A stretch of 64,000 bases of DNA from Lamellibrachia columna (Eukaryota > Annelida > Polychaeta > Sabellida > Siboglinidae), in NCBI GenBank assembly GCA_963662155.1, contig OY759273.1, positions 820,942 through 884,941 on the forward strand. The letters are read 5' to 3'. The notes below the pieces were generated by a model, which saw nothing but the letters and a program-made list of their open reading frames with translations, did no database searches and had not been told where the DNA came from. Of this stretch, positions 25,440 to 34,846 are shown piece after piece; position 1 is the first letter of the stretch; every line of letters begins with the position of its first letter. Made by a program: the position numbers and the translations under genes.

Positions 25440-26038
25440 CAGTAGCGTTTCTGTCACACAAGAAACATCCCTGTGGCAGTAGCGTGTCTGTCACACAAGA
25501 AACGTCCCAGTGCCAGTAGCGTGTCTGTCACACAAGAAACATCCCAGTGCCAGTAGCGTATATGTCACACAAGAAACGTCCCAGTGCCAGTAGCGTGTCT
25601 GTCACACAAGAAACATCCCAGTGCCAGTAGCGTGTCTGTCACACAAGAAACGTCCCAGTGCCAGTAGCGTGTCTGTCACACAAGAAACATCCCAGTGCCA
25701 GTAGCGTATATGTCACACAAGAAACGTCCCAGTGCCAGTAGCGTGTCTGTCACACAAGGAACATCCCATTGCCAGTAGCGTATATGTCACACTAGAAACA
25801 TCCCAGTGCCAGTAGCGTGTCTGTCACACAAGAAACGTCCCAGTGCCAGTAGCGTGTCTGTCACACAAGAAACGTCCCAGTGCCAGTAGCGTGTCTGTCA
25901 CACAAGAAACATCCCTGTGGCAGTAGCGTGTCTGTCACACAAGAAACGTCCCAGTGCCAGTAGCGTGTCTGTCACACAAGAAACATCCCAGTGCCAGTAG
26001 CGTGTCTGTCACACAAGAAACATCCCATTGCCAGTAGC
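25440..26038. repeat. Right-edge satellite subtype (AACGTCCC / CGTATATG monomers)
   Basis: The last roughly 16 monomers before the array ends are dominated by two private variants, GAAACGTCCC in place of GAAACATCCC and GCGTATATGTCAC in place of GCGTGTCTGTCAC. They are interleaved with standard CACAAG-type monomers. AACGTCCC appears nowhere else that I saw. The array stops at about 26038, part-way through a monomer, where unique DNA begins. Confidence 0.85.
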
Positions 26039-26599
26039 AAGACATACCGTGCTGCGCGACGTTGACTTATTTCTAATTGATATATTTGTGTTTGTGAATC
26101 TAAGCTGTAGGGGAAGGCAGTTTTAGTTGAGCCATTTTTCATTCTCTTTGATATGTACTGCACAATCATATTCATAAGGCAACATTGTTTTTACTCACAT
26201 AAATTATGCTTATTAGTAGATAATGTTATACCAAAATAATATATCTAATATGAATAGATAATTATATGCAGCTGATTCAAATAGGGTTTGTAAGCTGGCT
26301 CAACAAACACTTGGTGTGGGGTAAGTTGTGCCACACTGTAGCGTAAGTTGGGTAAATGCTTTATTTGTATAATTTACGTAGGCCTTGTACTAAAATTCCA
26401 TAACAACTCTGCCAATACATCTACCCAATGTGCACAACAGGTTTCTGATAAGGGCAAAGTAGGCTTTAATTTTATTTTGATGGATGGAGCTTGTAAGTTT
26501 CTGCGAAGGACGCCTACCGATATATTTGCTTTTGATGAGATGTTATTTGTATGGGTATGGCACTGAAGATCTGAAGTTATTGTAGCATCGAGATATTTA
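26039..26599. other. AT-rich unique DNA, no gene seen
   Basis: This is the first non-satellite DNA after the left array. It is AT-rich with short open frames only. The longest plus-strand frame (26348-26566, 72 codons) has no recognisable domain and no coding-like features. It may include the 3' flank of the LINE remnant to its right. Confidence 0.6.
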
Positions 26600-27715
26600 G
26601 CTTACGAGACAGTTTTTTATATTTGACCATTTATATTTGACCATGAAGCATATATTTGACCATGAAGCATATATTTGACCATGAAGCATATATTTGACCG
26701 TGAAGCATATACTTGTCAAGGATTTATGGTTCTGATTATTCATATTACGTGACATTTTTGAGGATGGAACTCCATTTTCAATGATAACTCCCATTTTGTA
26801 TGTTTATCCAAATTCTCCTGGAACACAGCAGCATTAGATTTGCATTTATGAGCTACAAACATTAAAGTGTCATCTGCAAATAACCTAATTGTATATGTTA
26901 TTTTATTAGGAATATAATTTATATAAAAGAGGTCCTTGTTATTTATAAGGTTTCAGATTGTGTAGGAGTTCATAACTTTCGGTTATTTATATATCTGGCA
27001 TTTCTGTAAATGTTGAGTTATGTAGCAGTTCAGTTATTACAGGTGAGGAGTCATTGGTAAAAACAGACTTAAACTGATGGTTCAGGATTTCTGCTTTGTA
27101 TGAAAGATTTGAATGTGATATACCATTTTGTTTTAGACGTGATACGCCTGCGTTGTTTGAGTAACAGTGTTTCATGTATGTCCAAAATCTCTTTGCACAT
27201 CCTTGTTGTTGTTGAATGTCATCAGTAGAAGTAATACTTTCATTGACATACTTCCAGTAAGCATTTCTAAGTTGCTATTGTATATTTTGTTTTATATATT
27301 TGTATTGTTAGGTGTGTTTACGCCTTTTATACATTCTGTCCCTCTTTTGCGTCAGTTTTGTTTTTTAGTTTTGAAGTATCAAAGGATACCCATTCCTAAT
27401 CCCAGTAGATCTTGAGGGAAAATACAAATCAAATCCTTTGATTATGTTGCCCCGGATTGTACACAACAAATGGTTTGCACTCCTTTGTCCATAGGACAAG
27501 TTCTGAATAGCAGCAGTCGTTGTATGAGATGCCTCGTATTATTTCTGTTCTAATTGATATTAGTAGGGTTGTTGGTGATCATTAAATCTAAGATGTTATC
27601 TCCTCTTGTTGGCTTGTCTATGTTCCCTCATGTATCCATTAGTTTCTCATGTATGAGGCTGACATTTTCCATGCGTACCCGGGGGCCCATGATGATAGTT
27701 CGAAAAATGAAAGAC
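26600..27715 (-). mobile_element. Degenerate LINE (non-LTR retrotransposon) remnant, minus strand
   Basis: Read on the minus strand with frameshifts and stops, this stretch gives collinear pieces of a LINE ORF2 protein. First is the end of the endonuclease domain (a GDFN-like region near 27665-27700, then PTRGDNILDL at 27583-27612, then a GISYND segment, which fits the usual GISDHD motif). Next is the linker (RDRMYKRRKHT, AYWKYVN at 27242-27262, KAEILNHQFKSVFT). Then comes the start of the reverse transcriptase (LLHNLKPYK, near 26960), followed at once by GPLL, YIN and the catalytic-box motif LFADDT (26866-26883). A family-typical CH-V-x-x-R and YMLHGQ tail follows. The palm segment between the KPYK and GPLL motifs is missing, so the copy is internally deleted as well as 5' truncated. 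The domain order fits the Jockey/CR1 group of LINEs; the exact clade is not determined. It cannot encode an active element. Confidence 0.87.
26617..26713. repeat. 19-bp tandem repeat inside the LINE 3' part
   Basis: Four to five copies of a 19-bp unit containing TATTTGACCATGAAGCA. On the minus strand a single unit reads as the YMLHGQ segment expected downstream of the RT catalytic box, so the repeat seems to have arisen by local expansion of LINE sequence. The period is not a multiple of three, so it breaks the frame. Confidence 0.8.
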
Positions 27716-28170
27716 CAACCAAGTCCTCCATCAGCCAGGCCGGGCGGCCAAGTCCGCCATCAAACCGGCCGGGCAGCCAAGTCCTCCATCAAACCGGCCG
27801 GGCAGCCAGGCCCTCCATTAAACAGGCCGGGCAGCCAAGTCCTCCATCAGCCAGGCCGGGCGGCCAAGTCCTCCATCAAACCGGCCGGGCAGCCAGGCCC
27901 TCCATTAAACCGGCCGGGCAGCCAGGCCCTCCATTAAACAGGCCGGGCAGCCAAGTCCTCCATCAACAAGGAAGGCGACCAAGTCTTCCGCCAATCAGGC
28001 CGGGCGGCCAAGTCCCCCGTCAACCCTGCCGGGTGGCCAAGTCCTCCGTCAATCCGGCCAAGTCCTCCGTCAATCCGGCCAAGTCCTCCGTCATCCCGGT
28101 CTGGCAGCCAAGTCCTCCGTCAAACCGGCCTGGCATCCAAGGCCTTCGTCAACCGGGCCGCTTCGTCAAA
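27714..28170. repeat. GC-rich 29-bp minisatellite
   Basis: About 15 copies of a 29-bp unit built around GGCCGGGCAGCCAAGTCCTC. Copies drift towards the right end, with shorter units near 28040-28090. It abuts the 5' end of the LINE remnant. Overlapping proline/serine-rich open frames across it are products of the repeat and not convincing genes. Confidence 0.93.
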
Positions 28171-28187
28171 ACGTGGCTCGTAACGAC

Positions 28188-28255
28188 GTTACCATTCAGC
28201 AAGTTATGTTTCCATGGTAACGTTACCATTCAGCAAGTTATGTTTCCATGGTAAC
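28188..28255. repeat. 34-bp direct duplication with inverted ends
   Basis: There are two perfect, adjacent 34-bp copies. Each copy begins GTTACCAT and ends ATGGTAAC, a perfect 8-bp inverted repeat, so the block could form two hairpins or represent a duplicated small palindromic element. No open frame or target-site duplication was found. Confidence 0.85.
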
Positions 28256-29448
28256 GCAATTTCGTAATACGACCCGGTTATACGGTTATCGTTTACGTAA
28301 CGACTGCTGTGCGCGCTTAATTCCTGGCGGTATAAGCGAATTGCTCGGTCGAACGGAAAGTGAATAGCGGCTTGTCGGGGTCGGGTGAATGCGGCAATAA
28401 TCCCGAGTCTTCAATGCCAGACGGACCCTACTCTTCAAGGCGAATGGCACGATATATAACATCCACCAGGCGATCGTCGGACTTGGTGCATTATTTCCGG
28501 TATTTAGCCGTTTTGGAAGACACACTATTCAGTCCAGTCATTTTATACTTTGTTGAACGTTACATCGCAACATGAATAATATATATCACTGGGATCATCG
28601 TATCGCGTAAATACGCCACCAAATTAACCATTCAACAACATCGATGTCCTCTTTGTTAAACATAGGATCCCTTCTCCTGTCGAACACATCGACGTACATG
28701 TCTCGTTAATTAAGAAACTACGTGTGATTTTGTGATAAAAGGTTGTTTTCACATAATTATCCACAAAGGAATGGTACCCCCATGCATACCCGATTGTATT
28801 CTAAGTAGAAAGTAAATTGTCATTTCATGGAACAGTTTAATAATTGAAAATGTCCTTAGGGGAACTTGCCCAACTGTCTCGGCCACTGATTCATCAGTCT
28901 GACGATTTCAGACACTGTGAACGAAACGACAGCCCAGGAATGAGCTATTACCGCTCAGTGCCGTCGCCCTTCGTGTCCACCCCAGTGTCTTACCAAGGTC
29001 GACGAAGACTTGAGCGAGTTCCACTCTTCCTGTTTTTCCACATCTCAGCAGCATATTTAGTGCATTGTAAAAGGAATGTAAAAGGAATGTAAAAGGAATG
29101 TAAAAGGAATGCCAACAGTAGTTGTCTTCGTTATCGTGGGTTGTATTTCAGTCATATAATTATCTCCGTGACGTTTTCTTTAGCCTCTACGGCGTAGCGT
29201 CTTCATATCGTCATTCATGGCGTAGAAATATAACGCACTGTCTAACAGACTTAGCACTTGATCCCGCGTCTCGAAGTTTCAACATCATCAAGACCGGCAT
29301 TACTGAGACGTCACTATTTCAAGCGACAACAACTTGAGCTCCCACATCAACAACGCGGCCAGCAACACCCAGGGTTTTCTCCGGTGAAGCTTCAAGATAA
29401 GCAACAAGAAAATTTAAGAAATCGCATACAAAGCCTTGGTAAGAATAC
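28256..29448. other. Unassigned island DNA, no confident gene
   Basis: This stretch is mixed-composition unique DNA. Short open frames of up to 82 codons occur on both strands, for example 28286-28525 minus and 28844-29092 plus; none has a recognisable domain. A short 11-bp repeat (TAAAAGGAATG, four copies) lies at 29068-29111. A consensus-like 5' splice site (CTTGGTAAGA) lies near 29434-29443, ending a glutamine-rich open stretch; an exon of an otherwise unseen gene is possible but weakly supported. Confidence 0.5.
29068..29111. repeat. 11-bp tandem repeat, four copies
   Basis: The unit TAAAAGGAATG is repeated four times without interruption. Confidence 0.95.
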
Positions 29449-30913
29449 GTTAGATCTGTGTGGGACCCATACAACAACCAAGCGTTAGATCTGTGTGGGA
29501 CCCATACAACAACCAAGCGTTAGATCCGTGTGGGACCCATACAACAACCAAGCGTTAGATCCGTGTGGGACCCATACAATAACCAAGCGTTAGATCCGTG
29601 TGGGACCCATACAACAACCAAGCGTTAGATCCGTGTGGGACCCATACAACAACCAAGCGTTAGATCCGTGTGGGATCCATACAACAACCAAGCGTTAGAT
29701 CCATGTGGGACCCATACAACAACCAAGCGTTAGATCCGTGTGGGACCCATACAACAACCAAGCGTTAGATCCATGTGGGACCCATACAACAACCAAGCGT
29801 TAGATCCGTGTGGGACCCATACAACAACCAAGCGTTAGATCCGTGGGGACCCATACAACAACCAAGCGTTAGATCCGTGTGGGACCCATACAACAACCAA
29901 GCGTTAGATCCGTGTGGGACCCATACAACAACCAAGCGTTAGATCCGTGTGGGGATCCATACAACAACCAATCGTTAGATCCTAGTGGGACCCATACAAC
30001 AACCAAGCGTTAGATCCGTGTGGGATCCATACAACAACCAAGCGTTAGATCCATGTGGGACCCATACAACAACCAAGCGTTAGATCCGTGTGGACCCATA
30101 CAACAACCAAGCGTTAGATCCGTGTGGGACCCATACAACAACCAAGCGTTAGATCCGTGTGGGACCCATACAACAACCAAGCGTTAGATCCGTGTGGGAC
30201 CCATACAACAACCAAGCGTTAGATCCTAGTGGGACCCATACAACAACCAATCGTTAGATCCTAGTGGGACCCATACAACAACCAAGCGTTAGATCCGTGT
30301 GGGATCCATACAACAACCAAGCGTTAGATCCGTGTGGGACCCATACAACAACCAAGCGTTAGATCCGTGTGGGACCCATACAACAACCAAGCGTTAGATC
30401 CGTGTGGGGACCCATACAACAACCAAGCGTTAGATCCGTGTGGGACCCATACAACAACCAAGCGTTAGATCCGTGTGGGACCCATACAACAACCAAGCGT
30501 TAGATCCGTGTGGGACCCATACAACAACCAAGCGTTAGATCCGTGTGGGATCCATACAACAACCAATCGTTAGATCCTAGTGGGACCCATACAACAACCA
30601 AGCGTTAGATCCGTGTGGGATCCATACAACAACCAAGCGTTAGATCCATGTGGGACCCATACAACAACCAAGCGTTAGATCCGTGTGGGGACCCATACAA
30701 CAACCAAGCGTTAGATCCGTGTGGGACCCATACAACAACCAAGCGTTAGATCCGTGTGGGACCCATACAACAACCAAGCGTTAGATCCGTGTGGGACCCA
30801 TACAACAACCAAGCGTTAGATCCTAGTGGGACCCATACAACAACCATCGTTAGATCCTAGTGGGACCCATACAACAACCAAGCGTTAGATCCATGTGGGA
30901 CCCATACAACAAA
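29449..30913. repeat. 35-bp minisatellite, about 42 copies
   Basis: This is a near-perfect tandem array with period 35, built on GTTAGATCCGTGTGGGACCC and then ATACAACAACCAAGC. Recurrent variants are CCATG, CCTAG or CTGTG in place of CCGTG, GGGATCC in place of GGGACCC, and a one-base gain or loss in the G run. The same variant order occurs twice (about 29940-30400 and 30540-30900), so a block was duplicated inside the array. No gene is visible inside. Confidence 0.97.
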
Positions 30914-30950
30914 CACTACCGTCTAGATAGGACGAGACAAGCTAGATTCT

Positions 30951-31350
30951 TAAATTGTATACAATGGTGTTGGAGATAAGAGTAAACATAACATTTTATA
31001 CAATGGTGTTGGAGATAAGAGTAAACATATCATTTTATACAATGGTGTTGGAGATAAGAGTAAACATAACATTTTATACAATGGTGTTGGAGATAAGAGT
31101 AAACATAACATTTTATACTATGGTGTTGGAGATAAGAGTAAACATAACATTTTATACAATGGTGTTGGAGATAAGAGGTAAACATAACATTTTATACAAT
31201 GGTGTTGGAGATAAGAGTAAACATAACATTTTATACAATGGTGTTGGAGATAAGAGTAAACATAACATTTTATCAATGGTGTTGGAGATAAGAGTAAACA
31301 TAACATTTTATACAATGGTGTTGGAGATAAGAGTAAACATAACATTTTAA
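30951..31350. repeat. 39-bp minisatellite, 10 copies
   Basis: Ten copies of a 39-bp unit with the words ACAATGGTGTTGGAGATAAG and AGTAAACATAACATTTTAT. Because 39 is divisible by three, a 13-residue peptide repeat stays open, but one-base indels between copies shift the frame and there is no flanking coding context, so it is not called a gene. Confidence 0.95.
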
Positions 31351-31590
31351 AGTACTAAGAACAGTCAATGTTACAACTAGCCAATTATTCTGATAATTTA
31401 CACATTCTTAATAATTTCCTTAAACTATGAATGTTAACATATAGATAGGTACGTCTTTGGTCTCCCTTAAAGTGTCACATTTAAAACTGCCTCCTCAACT
31501 GATTTAGTCTTTCGCGAATCCGGTTCGTTTATGTCCAGATATGTCGTGTGTGAGTAGTTTAATATCTGCAGTTGGTTTAATTAAAAAGTG
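31351..31590. other. Unique spacer, no gene seen
   Basis: AT-rich unique DNA between the 39-bp minisatellite and the first copy of the 364-bp direct repeat. A short minus-strand open frame (31504-31713) crosses into the direct repeat and has no recognisable domain. Confidence 0.5.
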
Positions 31591-31954
31591 CGTAGTTTTG
31601 TTCAAATTGTCGAAAGATCTGGTAGGGCTCAAAATAGTGGATATCCAAAACGGTAAACACTGTGTGGGATCAAGGCTGATCATGGGCGTGACTTCCTTCC
31701 TCTTGCCGATCACATAACAGAATTATGAAATATTAATAAATTCTGCATGCAAAATTAAATATCTTAATAATAGGCATTTCATTCATTATAATGTGTAGAT
31801 ATATTGCTGAAGAAACATGGAATGCTCTTGTTTGAAGCTTGAATATGTTGGCTGTACAATGTTGGCTGTACAATGTTGGCTGTACAATGCATTCACGCAT
31901 CGCAACTACATAACACTAGACACCACGGAACAACGTTCTATCATATCTCTCTCT
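31591..31954. repeat. 364-bp direct repeat, copy 1
   Basis: This segment is repeated at 38988-39351 at a constant offset of 7,397 bp with only a few substitutions. Both copies contain three tandem 14-bp units (GTTGGCTGTACAAT; 31847-31888 here) and end by entering a CT run. The two copies bracket the fucosyltransferase gene and four of the island's tandem repeats. No open frame of note. Confidence 0.95.
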
Positions 31955-32009
31955 CTCTCTCTCTCCTCCTCGCTCTCTCTCTCTCTCTCTCTCTCTCCTC
32001 TCTGCGCTC

Positions 32010-32041
<32 letters not shown>

Positions 32042-32070
32042 CTCTCGCTCCTCTCTCTCTCTCTCTCTCT

Positions 32071-32118
<48 letters not shown>

Positions 32119-32119
32119 G

Positions 32120-32165
<46 letters not shown>

Positions 32166-32273
32166 CTCTCTCCTCTTCTCTCGTCTCTCTCTCTCTCTCT
32201 CTCTGTCTCTCGCTCACTCTCTCTCTGTCTCTCTCGCTCTCTCTCTCATCTCTCTCTCTCTCTCTCTCTCTCG

Positions 32274-32344
<71 letters not shown>

Positions 32345-32421
32345 CTCTCTCTCTCTCTCTCTCTGTCTCTCAGTCTCTCGCTCTCTCTCTCTCCTCTCTC
32401 TCTCTCTATCTCTCTCTCTCG

Positions 32422-32490
<69 letters not shown>

Positions 32491-32494
32491 TCTA

Positions 32495-32578
<84 letters not shown>
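31946..32578. repeat. CT microsatellite, about 634 bp
   Basis: A long imperfect (CT)n tract with interruptions by CTCCTC, CTCG, CTGT and a few A. Open frames of alternating Ser/Leu on this strand and Arg/Glu on the other are artefacts of the dinucleotide. Such a tract is a natural break point for assembly, and the second copy of the flanking 364-bp repeat ends in a gap at the same place. Confidence 0.98.
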
Positions 32579-33476
32579 ATCGATAGTTTGGGGCGCCCTT
32601 TGCAGTCCGTTTTGACAGTTGATGGTACGGAATTCGCTTAGGGGGTCTATCTGACAAACAGCTCTACACTGATGCGAAGTGCTCTCGTCAGGTAAACTCG
32701 CGAGTTTTGACGACGGCGCGTGCCCCTTCAGCCACCGTCCGCCACTTGTCGGGCGTGTGATGGCGGCAACAGCTGTTGCAAGCTACCGGGCAGCGTGCCA
32801 TCGGTGGCCGCCGCCACGTGATCGTATTTATACACCCGCAGCGACGTAAACAGTTCGTGCCGCCGCAGCCAGCCTGGCTGCCGGCTAGACGGGCGGTTCT
32901 CCTCGTCCCGCGTAGATCGTCACGTTCAAGGGCGACAGATTGTGATAGGAGCATCAACTTTACATAAACAACAATCTCGATTAACACGATCAACGCTTAA
33001 TAGCTGATAAATTAGTAGACACATGATGCCCATTAAATGACCACTTCGGCAGAATCAGATGGAGATACGGTATGGACAGAAATGGTGAATAAAGACACGT
33101 AAACTAATTAAAAATACTAACATACGTTAGACAGCTCTGCATTGCGTGTCATTCTACAACACGTATAATTAGCCGGACAACACAAGGGCTTAACATTCAC
33201 GAAATAAAAGTTATATATATATATTCTCATTAATCAATCGTCACCACAGGACAGAAACGTGATCACTTCACAAGCATTTGAGAACATAATGAATGATAAT
33301 AATTATACACTTCTATGGCACCTACATCCTCAAGAACCTGAGCTCTGAGGCAATGAACAATAGCATTCATTCTAATTCGTTCCGAAAGTATTTATGCAGC
33401 AGTCACACGATCTGGTGAATGATGAATTGTAACATCGCACAGAAGTGAACCAGGCTATCATGTTGCATAGATAATG
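32579..33476. other. Intergenic DNA upstream of the fucosyltransferase, no gene seen
   Basis: A GC-richer first half (to about 32970) carries short open frames on both strands without recognisable domains. The second half is AT-rich with a small TA run near 33214-33223. Confidence 0.5.
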
Positions 33477-33488
33477 ACATGATCAATG

Positions 33489-33512
33489 GTATATATATAG
33501 ATATATATTTCA
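33489..33512 (+). promoter_or_regulatory. Possible TATA region of the fucosyltransferase gene
   Basis: A TATATATATAG-rich stretch lies about 170 bp before the chosen start codon. It could serve as a core promoter, with transcription starting about 30 bp downstream. This is placement by position only; the region is generally AT-rich. Confidence 0.3.
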
Positions 33513-33563
33513 TCACCTTGGCTATAGATTTACTCAAGCCCTGCAACGCACAACAGTCGCTGC

Positions 33564-33625
33564 ATACACTGGATATACGGCAGGTGTACACTGGGTATAC
33601 AGCAGGCGTACACTGGATATACGAC
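33564..33625. repeat. 22-bp tandem repeat in the 5' leader region
   Basis: Nearly three copies of a 22-bp unit starting TACACTGGATATAC lie between the TATA-like stretch and the fucosyltransferase start codon. The upstream in-frame extension of the gene translates through this repeat, which argues that the extension is leader and not protein. Confidence 0.8.
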
Positions 33626-33676
33626 AATTACATATTATATACCCAGCAAGGCGTGCGAGACGACGTACACTCTACA

Positions 33677-34846
33677 ATGGGCCTGTCATCGCGACTCACC
33701 AGACTGCTCATCGTCTTGTGTGCTGCGGTTATTCTGTGGTTATGTTTTTCCGACATATTGTTCGATTCGACTGGGATCTTTCTGCGGCAAAAGATCCACG
33801 TACGACCCCAGTCAGTGGATCCTAACCGAGACGTGGCCGAACGTTTGGATCAAAACCGTCCATTGACCGGCCAGTTGCAGTCGGATCGAACATCGGCACA
33901 GCCAGGGGGTAATCTACAACCCTCATCAACGAGAGGACCTCACGCGCAGATTAAAGGTTCCAAGACGTCCCCAAAGTCATCCTCTCCACCAGAAGAGGCG
34001 ACAACCAGCGTTAATGTGCCGAGGAGGTCGTACGTGGTGTACCAGGAAGGGATGGGACGCAGACTCGGCAATCAGATGTTCGAGTACGCGGCTACATACG
34101 GCATAGCACGAATGAACAACCGGTCGGCTGTCACACACGTGACTAACTACCACACGATGTGGGACATCTTTGCCAATCTGTCCCTCCCACGCAGTTCGCC
34201 TCTGTCTAACATGACGAAGATGTCAGCGGGGAAATACGCCACATACAACAGTATCTTCGATAAACTGCCCAATTCCAACGTCCACCTGTGCGGGTATTTT
34301 CAGTCATGGAAATACTTTCAGAGATACGAACATTACTTGCGACAAGAGTTCGCTTTTAAGAAAGTCATCCGACGTGACGCAAACGATTACTTATTACAGA
34401 TGGCTCGGACGTATATCCGTACACCGACCGCCAGGAACATCACCTTCGTCGGCGTTCACGTCCGACGCGGAGACAGGGTACGTTCACAGTTGTACCGAGT
34501 CGCCAGTAAATCGTACATCACGAGGGCCATGGACGACTTCCGTCGTAACTTCACGAGGGTACATTTCGTCGTTTGCAGCGATGACATATCGTGGTGCAAG
34601 GAACACTTGGGACAACAGAAGAACGTGTCATTCTCAGTAGGTAGATCTGCCATCGAAGACTTTGTCGTGTTGAGTCTGTGCAATCATACCTTGTCGACTG
34701 TCGGCACATACAGTTGGTGGGTGGGTTGGCTGGCAGGTGGCGCCACCACCTACTACGTGAATCACGGCAACGTCTCGACTCATATATATAGACACCTCAA
34801 AGCTGACGACTTCTTCCTGCCCGGGTGGATCCCAATGTCTGACTGA
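33677..34846 (+). CDS. Alpha-1,2-fucosyltransferase (GT11 family), type II membrane protein
   Basis: Encodes 389 residues in one uninterrupted exon. Family role: transfer of fucose from GDP-fucose to galactose of glycans in the Golgi lumen. Residues 9-25 (RLLIVLCAAVILWLCFS) form a single membrane anchor after a short cytoplasmic tail, followed by a low-complexity Ser/Pro/Gln stem to about residue 115. Catalytic-domain motifs are in the expected order: GRRLGNQMFEYAA at 127-139, GYFQSW at 206-211, the GDP-fucose-binding HVRRGD at 261-266, SDDISWC at 301-307 and GTYSWWVGWLAGG at 343-355. Eight N-glycosylation sequons (first at N148, last at N365) suit a secretory-pathway enzyme. This ATG has a good context (A at -3, G at +4). 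An upstream in-frame ATG at 33479 would add 66 residues translated through a small tandem repeat and place the anchor internally, so it is not preferred. GT11 genes are often intronless and multi-copy in invertebrates. Acceptor specificity is not predictable here. Confidence 0.93.
   Translation: MGLSSRLTRLLIVLCAAVILWLCFSDILFDSTGIFLRQKIHVRPQSVDPNRDVAERLDQNRPLTGQLQSDRTSAQPGGNLQPSSTRGPHAQIKGSKTSPKSSSPPEEATTSVNVPRRSYVVYQEGMGRRLGNQMFEYAATYGIARMNNRSAVTHVTNYHTMWDIFANLSLPRSSPLSNMTKMSAGKYATYNSIFDKLPNSNVHLCGYFQSWKYFQRYEHYLRQEFAFKKVIRRDANDYLLQMARTYIRTPTARNITFVGVHVRRGDRVRSQLYRVASKSYITRAMDDFRRNFTRVHFVVCSDDISWCKEHLGQQKNVSFSVGRSAIEDFVVLSLCNHTLSTVGTYSWWVGWLAGGATTYYVNHGNVSTHIYRHLKADDFFLPGWIPMSD

Larger units (their letters stand above)
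1..26038. repeat. 37-bp satellite array, left block
   Basis: This is a continuous head-to-tail array of a 37-bp monomer, about 700 copies, running off the left edge of the window. Recurrent words in each unit are CATCCCAGTGC followed by AGTAGCGTGTCTGTCACAC. Monomers differ at a few recurrent positions: CACTAGAAA, CACAAGAAA or CACTACAAA at the start; CATCCC or AATCCC; GCCAGTAG, GCTAGTAG, GCCTGTAG or GCTATTAG; CTGTCAC, CTGCCAC or CTATCAC. Some units are 36 bp (CTGCACAC). Because 37 is not a multiple of three, frames repeat every 111 nt, which creates many spurious open frames on both strands. No gene, RNA gene or inserted element was seen inside. Function is unknown; a heterochromatic, subtelomeric or centromere-related location is possible but not shown. 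Confidence 0.97.

Noticed and set aside
1..26038. CRISPR array
   Set aside because: There are no unique spacers. The whole 37-bp unit repeats directly, without repeat-spacer alternation, and the host is eukaryotic.
1..26038. Centromeric CENP-B-box satellite
   Set aside because: No CENP-B-box-like sequence was seen in the monomer, and nothing in the window shows centromere identity.
27554..28254. Proline/serine-rich open frames of 127 and 201 codons
   Set aside because: They lie almost wholly in the 29-bp GC-rich minisatellite, two frames overlap, and the first part overlaps the LINE remnant on the other strand.
30955..31350. 131-codon frame with a 13-residue repeat
   Set aside because: The 39-bp period keeps the frame open by arithmetic; one-base indels change frame between units and no flanking exon is visible.
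31817..32641. Long Ser/Leu open frames and the Arg/Glu frame on the other strand
   Set aside because: Dinucleotide CT repeat translation only.
32688..32993. Minus-strand 101-codon and plus-strand 63-codon frames
   Set aside because: They overlap each other, show no domain and have no supporting promoter, splice or codon evidence.
33479..33676. N-terminal extension of the fucosyltransferase from the ATG at 33479
   Set aside because: It would translate through a 22-bp tandem repeat and a TATA-like region and leave the membrane anchor internal. The ATG at 33677 has the better context and normal type II topology.
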